DNA of 64,000 nt from positions 34,989,927 to 35,053,926 of the forward strand of contig CM032665.1 in assembly GCA_019095985.1 (NCBI GenBank), in the 5' to 3' direction. This DNA comes from Streblospio benedicti (Eukaryota; Annelida; Polychaeta; Spionida; Spionidae). Below the pieces are notes generated by a model, which worked only from the letters and a program-made list of their open reading frames with translations, was not told where the DNA came from and did not search any database. This document shows positions 12,501 through 23,800 of the stretch, in pieces. A program made the translations under genes and the position numbers. The stretch's first letter is position 1. Each line of letters begins with the position of its first letter.

Positions 12501-15500
12501 CCTCATACTAGTATTGGTCCAACCAGAATCATCTCTACAATGTGCAGAAATTTAATCTGAAGTTAATTCATGTCATAAAAATTTCAAACTTGCTATCTTG
12601 TTTCATATATCTAAGATAAACCGACTTGCTGCCACTTTTTTTTCTAATATTAGTGTACCACTATATTATTTGACAATTTACAATTGCTTTTGATAAGCTA
12701 ATATATTTTTCTAGACTTGGTTAGAAAATTTGTGCAATGAAAGAGGTTGGAAACATTCAAAGTCACCTGTTGTTTGGAGAGAGTTGATAGACCGAGGTGG
12801 CAAAGGAATTCTAATTGGTGGATCAAATGAATTTCAAGAATATGTCAATGGATATTACGGAATTAAATCTGAATTGGTCAGCAGTGACATGACAAAAATT
12901 GCAGCAGAGAATTTGAAAACAAAAGAGGATGTAGATGCAGAAGAAGCAATGTTCAAAGCCCAAAGTAATCCCATTAATGTGTGCGTTACTAATGCATCTA
13001 ATGGAATCGCATATAACTTGCTGAGTTCCATATGTAAAGGAGATTGTTTAGGCCACAACATTGAAATTGCTCTTCATTTGCTGGATTCAGAGGACAAACT
13101 TAGTGCTCTGAAAGGAGTTGAGATGGAAGTTTTTGATCTTGCTTTTCCATTACTGAGAAAAACACAAATAACATCGGATGCAAGTGCAGCGTTTGCTGAT
13201 GCAAGTGTTATAGTTATTTTGGATGAAATTGCACTCGATGAAAATGAATCCAGAGAAGAATGGCTTCAGAGGAATAACAAACAAATGACAGAATATGCAA
13301 AAGTCATTGAATCTAGTGCAAAGCCTGATGTTAAAGTCATTGTCGGTGGCCGTAATCCTGTGAATTTTAATGCATTAATGCTTCAATTAAACACTCCAAG
13401 CTTGCCCAATGAAAATATAGTTGCCGTTTCAAGGTTATTGGAGAATCACGCAAAAGCTGTTCTCTCTCAAAAACTCAATGTAAACTCAGCAAGCGTAGTT
13501 GATGTGGTTGTGTGGGGAAATCCAGTGGGTGCCTATCTCTTGGATGTTGGGCAGGTATGTATGTATTTTATGAAAATTACAAATTCTGGGTGCTTTAATT
13601 TTTTTTGTATATCATTTGATTTTATCAATCAATTGAATATGTACCGGTAATTTACCGGTATGTATTTCACAAATGTAGCCAAAGTATTTAAACCTGTGCC
13701 GAATTTATAGATCAGACAATTTCAGGCTCGAGTTCACAATCATGACGGAGCGATTTGGGGCCCTCCTTCGTACTCACGGCCTGTTGTAGATATGGTGCAC
13801 GATACAAAATGGCTGGAAGATGAATTTATTACAACTGTTGGAAAACGGTATGTTTCAAAGCCTTTCCATAAATGATGATTGAATGAAACTGAAATGAAAC
13901 TGAATCTATGGTTCATAAATATTTTGAATGCTTTTAGTAGTAATTTTGTAATATTGTGCTTGAATAGTTAATGCGATGTTTTACTAGTGTAGGAAACAAC
14001 TGGTAGAAGAGGCGATAAAGCATCCACCCTTTGCGTCCCAGGCAGCAGCAGTGAGTTCCGTTTTGCAGCACTGGTGGCTAGGATCACCCTCAGAACAGAT
14101 ATTTTCTGTCGGAGTTCGATCTCAAGGTTCGGCCTCAATATATCAAATATGTTCAGTATCATGTGTCTAATAAATAGCATCACCTGTCTAGTGGGGCTTG
14201 CCTCAATAGTAGCCCAGGCTCTATGGGCACAAACTCGTCTTATTATACAATTTGTTTCATTATATAGAGGTGGCCTTAATATTGGAGGTTAATTAATATA
14301 CTGGACGAAAATGCTTAGAATATCTGTGTTGAGATATTAAACTTAACCCTTGTCGACACCGCTAAAACTTCATCAAACTTTGTCAGACAAAACGGTCTTA
14401 AGCAGTTTGATAAAAAAATATTAAAAAATAAAATTGAAGCATACTTTTTTCTGGATAATTAAATGGTTATGTTATATCAAAAGATAAGATTACCTGTACA
14501 TGTGATACACAAGGTTTAATTTGTAAATATTGAAGCAAATAACAGCAAAAATTGAATTTTGGACAAAAATGTAGTTTCAGAATACAACTGTTATTCTCAA
14601 GAATGTAAACCAACTTGATTTGTTTGTGTTATATATTTATGTTTCTTTTGTCCTCTTATAATATTCAGTTGTACAAGATTCACCCTACTATTTTCTGTTG
14701 ATTAACAGGCGAATATGGAATACCAGAAGATTTAGTGTTTTCCATGCCGGTGAAATTTGCTGATGGAAAATGGACAGTAGTTAAAGATATAGACCTAACA
14801 GACGAAAAGAAAGAAAAGATGAAGCTCCTTATATCAGTAAGTGATTAAAATCATAATAATTGAAGGATGGATTCTTATTATGGTGCTAATTATGAGTCAT
14901 ATAAAAGCCTTAAGATGCACACACAAAAATTATCAAATTCTATTACTAATACAGCAACGAAAGCAGCAAATGAAAAATAAATCCCTATTATAAATAACTG
15001 GAGCACTTTAATTTGATTGATATGAATGATATGGATAGAAAAGATATAACACCAAGTTATCTTTATTCCGGAGATTTTTATCATCAATGCAGGTAACTAC
15101 TGGTAGTGTGTTCTACTACTTTGAAAATACCAAAATGTAAGTGTACAAATTTTATTTTAGGATTTGCAGGAGGAAACATATGCAATATTCCCCCGGCCAA
15201 AGCCCCCAACACCTCCCCCGGCAGTCGTTGAATCCTCTCCAGAAGTTCCTGAACAGCCACAAGAACCAAGTAGTACAGGTAAACTGAAACTAAATAGTAT
15301 CTTCATTCAACTTAGGAATCGTTTACAAATGACGTCATGGTTGAAAAATTACGTCTGATATGAGAGGTTCCAACAAAAAATTATGATATGAGTGATCTTT
15401 ATCAATTTGCTATAAATTTTCTCATTTGACATGAATATTGTTCCTCATCAAATGAAAACATTAATTTTATTCTTGGTTTCATAGGAATGTAGCCATTGGT

Positions 15501-16067
15501 GTCAAAATTTGTTTCATAATAAATGAATAGAATCTGTTTCTAATAATAAAAGACTTCAGAAGTATATTTTCTTTCCTTAAAAAATAAAAAAAAATAAGGA
15601 TTGGTATTAGAGGAGTGGTCAATAGATTACATCATATGGGAGTGGGTGGTCGATTTGTTGAAGATGATCAGAAATGCCCGAAATAATGACGTGCCCAGTT
15701 CCCAAGCGCCTTATCGTATCATTGTCAATTAAACCCTCTGTTGTAGTAGTACATGTAGTTGTTTTACCCAAATGAAGTATTTTCAGAAAGATATTCTACA
15801 GCATTTCACTCTGAGAATTGAATCATTCAAGTTGGCTTAATATTTTGTGTATTTTGGTATTTAGAGCCAGCTGGAGAGATCAAAGCAGAAGAGACGGAAA
15901 AATCAGAATCAGCTGAGGAAACCACAGATGGAGAAACTGGCTCAGAGAAAGTATTTGGGGACGGCGCAACAGGAGAGGATGGAGGGGACGACGATGGCAG
16001 TAAACCTTCCATGGAAAAAATAACAGAGGACAAAGAAGGCGAAGAGGAAGCACAAGTTCCTACTTAA
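9557..16067 (+). CDS. MDH1B: malate dehydrogenase 1B-like protein
   Basis: Eight exons with matching phases: 9557-9578, 12340-12452, 12715-13554, 13711-13847, 13993-14126, 14709-14836, 15161-15278 and 15865-16067. Together they encode about 564 residues. The N-terminus [14 protein letters not shown], the [11 protein letters not shown] motif and [10 protein letters not shown] are diagnostic of MDH1B, which has an extra N-terminal domain ahead of a malate-dehydrogenase fold. The dehydrogenase part starts at [20 protein letters not shown], a degraded dinucleotide-binding loop, and includes [13 protein letters not shown]. The region that carries the catalytic Asp and His in MDH1 reads LLENHAK and WGNPVG here. 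Both residues are replaced, so malate oxidation is unlikely. The C-terminus is a proline-rich then acidic tail. In other animals the gene is associated with cilia and testis. A candidate AATAAA lies at 16456-16461. Intron 1 (2.8 kb) is rich in short DNA-element fragments. Confidence 0.93.
11150..11720. repeat. mariner-type MITE fragments in MDH1B intron 1
   Basis: Two partial copies of short elements carry the phrases GGTGGTCTCAATATAGAGA near 11233 and GACCACCTCTATATTGA near 11616. One end reads ...GAGGTTCTACTGTA at 11255-11270 and another reads TGCAGTAAACCCTCC near 11512. Such ends, abutting TA, are common in mariner/pogo-type non-autonomous elements. Related scraps are seen at 14265-14292 and 36735-36775. 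Complete pairs of ends were not found. Confidence 0.4.
11950..12186. mobile_element. hAT-like MITE with 5-bp target duplication
   Basis: This is a 237 bp element with ends CAGGGCCACA and its complement TGTGGCCCTG. It is flanked on both sides by ATCTA, directly before 11950 and directly after 12186. The CAGGG termini resemble hAT elements, and a five-base duplication is known for one hAT subgroup. The interior has several mutually inverted copies of CTTGTCC and AGGACGGGTAT, so it could fold on itself. No coding capacity is present. Confidence 0.6.
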
Positions 16068-16844
16068 AACATTGATTGAACAATTTGATTTCCTTTTTAT
16101 ATATTGAACACTCAGACTCAGTAGTTTACTACCCACTTATCCAGTCTTACACCTGCCATCATGACCCACCCATATAAGCATAGACAGGTCACTGTATTAT
16201 ATCGATAAGGGTGGAATGCAAAGGATTCTAATATTCGTGTCACCGATTGTATTTTAGAAATCTTTGGTACTCAAATAGTATGTTATAGTGTGCAGATTCG
16301 CTGCATTTTTTTATTATAATTCTGCAGTTAAATAACAGATTAAATAATATTATTTATACTTGATCACTTTCTGGGGTGTGTAATATGTAAAATCTACTTT
16401 ATAAATGTGTTAGAAGTGTAATCCTTGCAAGAATGTCGACACATTTTATGCTAAAAATAAATGGAAAAATGGATGTGTATTATTTTGGGATGTTTTATAA
16501 CAACACATCTGAATATTCTAACCACTAGGTCAAATGCTATGAAATTAGTGATGCAGCAGATTAAAATATTTAAGGTGCAGGCCCGTAACCAGCATGTGGC
16601 AGGTACGGCGAATGCCCCACCGCTTTTTTATATGATTTATGAAGAGTTAGTGGGACTGATGTGTCACCTCTACCAAACCCATTTTTTACACTGATTCAAA
16701 TGTTACCTCAAAAGACAACACTTCAGTAAATTATTTTTAATATATATTTACAATACATTTGAATATTCAAAATTGACACAATATACACAGTTCAATATGT
16801 TCCCATTTTAATGAAATTCCCATGAATATTTGAGATAACTTTGT
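16068..16844. other. tail-to-tail spacer between MDH1B and COPE
   Basis: About 780 bp separates the two converging stop codons. It includes the MDH1B 3' UTR with AATAAA at 16456 and presumably the COPE 3' UTR. A short GC-rich scrap at 16572-16625 looks like a fragment of a dispersed repeat. No further gene was recognised. Confidence 0.4.
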
Positions 16845-19800
16845 TCAGGCTGTTACGGATGGTGCATAATTCTTCACAAGTTTATCAAATTCGTTCTCCT
16901 ACAAGAAAAGTGATAATTTTCATTGTATCATAGTGTTCATTATTTAAATCCAATGTAAAACAATCAAAAAATTCCAGTAAAAATTTCAATTCAATAAGAA
17001 AAGAGACAAACCTTTTGTAAATAATCACGAACGAATGGATGACTTCTGTGCGAGTCTTTGAGTTGAGATACATAACGGTTTGACACCTGGAAAACACATT
17101 TCACTCATATAAAGTATTACCGGGAAAAATACTGAATATGCCAATTATTCATGAAAAAGCTTATACATATAGAATGTGACAATGTAAAGAAACTCAAGAG
17201 AAAGACTAAAACAGTAGTTTGACATGGGTGCCTTTTGGGTGGTCAAAGTTGCAATTAGCAAAAAATGTCTAGGGCAGATGTACAACTTTAAATTAGTCTA
17301 AATGATGCTAATTCTAATAAAGCTATTGATCTTAGAGATGAATAGGTACCACAGTGGTAGTGGTCTAGGGTTCCAGTCCCGGCACAGGATGTGATATAGC
17401 CCTACAGACTTGGCGAAAGAATCATCTAATATCAATACTTAAAACCCAGTCAGTTAATTTCCAATATATCTATTTAATAAAACTGTCACAATGATAATGA
17501 AATTGCACAGACAAATGGCTCGTAAGTTACAGTGATAATACATAGCATGATAATATTGATTACTTTGTAAAAATCAAAATGATTTTCCTTACCTCGGGCG
17601 CCTTTCCGATATGTTGTGACAACACTATAAGGTTGACTAAAGTTTCAGCATTATTGCTATCCTAAAAAAAGACCAAAAAAATTGTAACAAAATATGTGTT
17701 AAAATTTTAAACTATTCTAAACAAAGAGCAGTTAGCACAAAAAATCACCTTATCTAAAGCTTCTTGTAGAACACTCTCGGCTTCTTCATATTTGCCCTGA
17801 GCCATGTAACATGATGCTTGGTTATTCAACAAGAGAGATGTAGACATAAACTTGTCCGACAATTCCTGTAAAAAAACTCCTGATATACAAGATATGCATG
17901 ATTCACATTATTTATCAATAATACGCAACAGCACCATTTATAGATTATACTACTTACTGAAAAATCATTAATTTTTATATTTTCTCGTAGATGCCCGCAC
18001 CAGCACTTTGACATACGTTAGCAATTCGTCACTTACTTTATTCTGTGGTTGTATTAAGTTTGAATTTCATAAGTACGGTGTTAACTTTAACCCTATTGGG
18101 CAAAACACCCAATCGAAATGTACGAAAAAGGATTTGTATATAAGAAACTTTACGAGGATACAACCATAGAATAACGTAAGTGACGAACTGCTAATGCATG
18201 TCGAAGTGCTGCCACGGGCATCTACAAAAAACAAAGCAAACCTGAAATATATAGTAGGCATCTTGTAGTTTTTCTCCTCCAATCGCCAGGTTAAACCAAC
18301 CAGTCGCCAGCTGAGTTAAAATGGAATCTTCATCTTTGTCTTGCATCCTTTTTAATTCTTTTCTACAAAGAAATATTACACCATGAATATTTTACAATCA
18401 ACGGAAAATAAAATCTGACATGTAGTTTTAATCATTATATTTGCGATTTGACAATACAGTCGGGGGGAAAAAATAAGTACTTTTTTGTTAGTATAATAGT
18501 TGATGTGTACATAGCTATAGTTAAATTGCTGAATTAACTAACTTGGCTAAATCAACTCTGTCCATTCGTAGTAGAATCTGCACCATCAATGCAATACATT
18601 CTAAACATTCAGATTGGTGTAAAGTTCTTAAAGCTGAATCAAAATTTCCATCATGATAATAAATTGATGCTGCCATCAGTAGGAATGTGCTGTTACCAAT
18701 ATCAACACTCTTATTCATCTTTCCATCAAGATCTCTCACGATTGCATCACTGAAAAATAAAGGTCCTATTCTGAACACAAAACTTCAATTGTTTCAAATT
18801 AAAGGCTTTTAAAATTATTAGCGTATAATTAAACTAATAATGAAATGATAAAGCCAAATAAATGACCAAATACCGCTTGCTTCCATCACTTGTCAAATAT
18901 TCTGCAAACATCTTAACTGCTTCTAATTCTTGTCCAGAAGATATATTTACTTCGTCTAAAACGACAGCATACTTCTTTTGAGCAATGTACGCGCGATACA
19001 TCAAAACATCTTTGTCAGTTTTCAATTCTGGAGAAACCTTGAAAAAGTATGTTAAAATTTTACTTTAAAATACCTTGCAAAATGCATATTAAAAACACAA
19101 TATTTTTCAAAATTGAACTAACAAAATACAAATATCGATCATACTGAAGTAGAAAATACTAAATAATTCAATGCAACGGATGTTGCAAGTCTTTTCCCCA
19201 TATGACTCATTCCCTAAAGAAAACTGCTTCAGCCCATGCAGCCTGGTGTTAACAACAGTGCAGAATAAAATATTTGGAACACATAAAAACGTGTCAATTT
19301 GTGATAAAGTATTGTAATTCACAAGGGTAAACTGGAAGTTCTAAGAACACAAACAAAAGTTTGTAACCTAAGGGATTATTCTGATGGAGGTCGGGGGTCA
19401 CAAAAATACTTTTTCTTGTTTTATAATACATTTTCATGCAGTTGGTAAATTTGTTGGCGCATGGTGCCTGAAGGTCAAGTCAAATGCTTTATAACAAGGC
19501 TTTGACATCACAACTAGGTCAGAACGACCACCTGGGACATGGCGCCAATACAAGACCTTTCAATAAAGTACAAAAAGTACATGTATTACAATGCAAAATG
19601 TGTCAATAATATGATTATTGACATTGTATTCAATATTTATAAATTAGTTTACTGAATATATTGTATTTCTTATTACAAGGCATGTTCTTTATTTGGCAAT
19701 CATAAGGAATGAATGAATGATGTTCAACCACATTAAAGGGGGATGAGGGACAGGGGTCGCAGAATTATGCATCATTGAAATATTGAGGGGTAGGGGTGGG

Positions 19801-20363
19801 GGGGGGGGGGTGTCACAAAAATCTATTACCCATGAAACGGGGTGGAATGTGTGCGTGTGTGTCATAGTTCCCTAAATTTGTGCCACTTCCTTCCATAAAT
19901 AATGTCCCCCCACCCCACCTCACATGACTCAGTCACAAGTTGTCCAATGAAAGATGTATTTACTTCATTCTTCCTTCCATACACAATTAAGCATCACAAT
20001 ATAGCATCTTTAAAATAATTTGAGTGTCCAAAATGAGTGAAATCAACCCAAGGTGTAGGAAGTTTACTGGAGCTACATTCAATGGCAGTAAAACAATAAT
20101 TTCACTAGCCAAATATATACTATCTATGATACATAAATTGGCCACGTCACCTGTCAATATATTTCCAGTGGACACCTTAATTAAGAAAATACATTAACAA
20201 ATAGCCCCACACTAGTGAACAACAATTTATTGAATGAATCACATATGTAACAAATAAATAATACCTTCAATTTTTGGGCTTCATTGATGCATTGCTGGTA
20301 ATTTCCAGTGTATAAGGCAGTTTTTATCTCAAAAAGTTCATCTACGGCATCTTGAGCAGCCAT
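16845..20363 (-). CDS. COPE: coatomer subunit epsilon (COPI)
   Basis: Eight minus-strand exons with consistent phases: 20363-20265, 19037-18874, 18749-18543, 18362-18242, 17865-17749, 17661-17593, 17086-17012 and 16898-16845. They encode about 301 residues, close to the usual length of about 308. The protein is epsilon-COP, a TPR-like alpha-solenoid that stabilises alpha-COP in the COPI coat and acts in Golgi-to-ER and intra-Golgi transport. Strong signatures are [20 protein letters not shown] at the N-terminus, [79 protein letters not shown] and the C-terminal [19 protein letters not shown]. The start context AAAATGGCTGC is good. The gene is head to head with TPGS2. Introns carry a palindromic short element (17985-18232) and a G-rich repeat patch (19380-19925). 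Confidence 0.95.
17985..18232. repeat. fold-back element in COPE intron 4
   Basis: Two imperfect inverted arms of about 62 bp lie at 17989-18052 and 18165-18228. They share GTAGATGCCCG, CAGCACTT, GACAT, TTCGTCACTTAC and TATTCT.TGGTTG. The central 110 bp also pairs weakly. There is no coding capacity. This looks like a small non-autonomous fold-back transposon. No clear target duplication was identified. Confidence 0.55.
19380..19925. repeat. G/C-run repeat patch in COPE intron 1
   Basis: This patch contains G-runs (GGTCGGGGGTCACAAAAAT, GGGGTAGGGGTGGGGG) at its left and CCATAAATAATGTCCCCCCACCCC at its right. The composition and the CATAAATAATG phrase recall the interior and ends of the MITEs at 3024 and 8729. 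Intact inverted ends were not found, so it is called only as a degraded relative. Confidence 0.3.
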
Positions 20364-20817
20364 TTTGAATGTTTATAAGTATGTGGTTATTGCTACAGAC
20401 ATGTGTTAATAAGCAAATAAAAGAAAAATAAGGGACTCAGACCACTAAACACATGCTGCATTGTGCGTCCCTCCAACGGACGCATGTGGAACTGACGCTA
20501 ATTTTACAAGATAACAAGGTGCAAATAACGATGACACCTCTGCTTTTTTATGTTTGTGAACTTTATTCTAACTATTGATATTTTGCTCTTATTATGTTAT
20601 TACTTGTGATCAGGAAACTATTGCTTCAAAATTTAAATTAAAATTAAGGTTTTACATATTCTAGATACTATGAACTCCGAACATTAATACATTAACATAC
20701 GCAATAACATGTATGAAATGTTTACATTCACAACACCAATCATATTTTTAATTCATTACTATTTTTTATCTTCATAAAAGTATCTTTTTTAATATAAATA
20801 GTTTCTACGATAATATC
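20364..20817. promoter_or_regulatory. bidirectional COPE/TPGS2 promoter region
   Basis: Only about 450 bp separates the start codons of COPE (minus) and TPGS2 (plus). Both 5' UTRs and promoters must fit here unless non-coding first exons lie elsewhere. The right part is strongly AT-rich. No TATA, Inr or initiator motif was convincingly placed. Confidence 0.45.
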
Positions 20818-23800
20818 ATGTCGGAAAATACAAAACCAAGGCCTTTGTACGACCAATTAACACTGGATGTCATGAAAACATTGGGTATATACGTTGTTTC
20901 TTATATTATCGCATATTGTTTTACTAGACTAGACTAGTCATACTGGAGCAATTTAAACAGTGGTCTATATTTTTTTTATGTTTGGGGAACTTTGCACCAA
21001 TTATTGTGCTAGGGGGAAATGTTTAAGATTTTTTCACCACAAATTTGCACTCAGTTTGGGTCTAGTTGTAATGTTGCAAAAAGGTTTTACATATTATAAA
21101 TTGATTTTTATCAATAACTCAGGTTGGTATCAAATACGACCAAAAATGACTGATTGATTTTAATATTACACAACATCAAATGTCACAGTTCACAAATATG
21201 TACAATTTATCTATGGATATCCCTTTGATAATTGTGAATTTTTTAATGCAACCACATAAATGTGTCTCTTGCTTAATATATGTAGGCATACAAAACCAAG
21301 GCGCCCTCGGTTTGGGTACAAAACATCCATCGAAATGACTCAGATTGGGTTAGAATTTTGGGTTTGGGTTTGCATTTTAATAGATTTTCTCATACTGGAG
21401 CAATTTAAACAGTGGTCTATGGTTGTTTTGATTGATGCGGAGCCTAAACCTCATGAACCTCTATGAGCTGGTGTATATGTAAAGTCGCTAGAGCACGACA
21501 AACCGTGAATTGCGACTGTAAATAAGCACATATACATTTAATTGGCATTGCTTCAATCAATCTTACTGGCAGTGGTAATACTGCTACTGGTGAAGGTCTG
21601 CCACTCACCGTACGGGATTATAGTTCAGCTACAAATGTAATACCAAGGCCACATTCTAATTGTTTTATTATTTGAAGGAATAAATGATTTGACTATAAAA
21701 TAGTCTGACATTTAATCCAGGTTATATGAGTAATTAGACATTGAGTAAGGAATTACATGAGAAGCTGAAGCAGCCTCATTTTCGTCAGACTTACATTGTC
21801 GGATTTGCATATACATGTATGAATAAATATCGAGCAAGTGAGGGGAAAAGTGGGCATGTAATTCCTCACTCAGCACGTGTTTTGGCAATGAATTGCATGT
21901 TGCTGCCAGTAAAAAGCTTCTGATCAATAATGCAATGAGGCGTTTTAGCAAGGCACGATAGCGCACTATTCATTTCCATTAATTGTAAAGGAACTTACGT
22001 GAAATAAATGAATATATCCATTGAAAATTTCACAAATTTTTGGGAGCTTTGAAAAGCACGTATGCAATGAACACAATAGTGGACGACTGACAAAAACGAG
22101 ATTGCTTCCGCTTCATATGAAATTACAAACAAGATGTTTAAATACGAAATATAATTTGCCAGTAACTTCTACAATTCATATCATATTGAAATTGTTTTAC
22201 AGGCAATATTGATTTGAAATGCTATTTCAGAGAAACGAAATGGGGTCTGTGATGTTAAACTGACTGAAAAAATACCAGTTGATAAAGTGATACTTAACAC
22301 ATGGGAGCAGGTATATATGATCATGATTAAAACTTTGAAGTACTGTCTGTCAGGCATTCATATCATAATAAGAAATTGGAAGACCACTCTTTAAAACAAA
22401 ATAGTATGTATACTAAACTTCAAATAAAAAGTTACTCATGCACTTCTCTTAGTCGTAACTCTAGCAACATTGGTATACTACTAGATTCAGAACCACCGGC
22501 CAACTGTGTGGTATTTGCATGAAAATCGCTGTAAATTTTGTTATGTACATTTTATGCACAGACTTTTTTACTTTCATGGGTCTCTTCTTACGTACTTTTC
22601 CTACTGATAAAATATTTCAGAAACACTCATGTATACTGTCTGATGATATAAAGAATTTCTACCTCACAAGTAATGGCTTATTGCTGACATGGAGTGTAAA
22701 GATCAATGGTAATGTGATGAATTTCATTTGTCATTTTAACATCTTTTTTTTTCCTTGTTTTTAGTTTAATTTCCTGACTCATACACAAATTTTAAAATAC
22801 ATTTCTTATTTAGATTTAAAAATACCAGTTGGTCACATGGAACTCAATCCCCTGGAAAAAATCACTAGACTTGGTGGTATCTCAGTAGATAAAGAATCTC
22901 CACCAAGTCTAATGGACGTTGAAGATGACGATGGTGAAGAAGGTAAAGTGTTGCAGGTTGATAAAATGTCAAGTAGTCTTATTAATGCATTGTAATTACC
23001 ATTAAAATTGTTACGATCTTCATTCTTTCATGTTGACAGCAAACTTTCCTAATGTTATGATTTGAGCTGAGCAGGTCCTCACATAATAACAGTCAAAACA
23101 AAACAGTCATACCTTCTTTTTACCGGGGAAAATGTTCCAAAAGATGTTTTATACGTTTCGCCAATAAATGTCCTCCCCAGAAACCCATGAATTGTCGAAA
23201 AGTAAAACATCTATCTTTTGGACCATTTTGCACCATTAAAGCAGGTAAGTGTCACTGTTTTGTTTTGACTGCTATTAAATAAATATTACAGAAAATTTTT
23301 AATAAAATAGAAGACAATATAAATGTGAGTCTTGCAATCATATATTAAATAAAGGGTTTTTCTGATTTGTTATAATTTTTCTAATTCAGAATCTTTGTTA
23401 CCAAGATTTGACCATAGAAGTCGCATATTTGAATTAGACCCATGCGAAGGAAATGGCAAAGTTTGCTATGTGTACAGAAATACAAAACCAGGTGTGTTCT
23501 ATGCCATAATACCACTGTTTTGCTTTCACTATTAAATAGAAAAGATAACAGTTTGTATAGATTTAGCATTAAAAAGCAAAAACAATAATCTTATTAAAAT
23601 TAATTTTAATATAATCATGCAAATTTCAATGTGCTGTCCTTTTTTTAGAAAAAAATTCTTTTGAACAATTTAATTTTTCATATTTCAGTTTGTTGGAAAA
23701 GTGTTGTAGAATAACCATATTGACCGCTCCATGTAAAAAATGTTTAAATAAAAAAACCTAGATACTTAATTGTAGGGATACCTGCTCAGAAAGCTGAAGT

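Noticed and set aside
17346-17403. tRNA-like stretch with GGTTCCAGTCCC box
   Set aside because: No cloverleaf closes and the A box is poor. At best it is an old SINE scrap.
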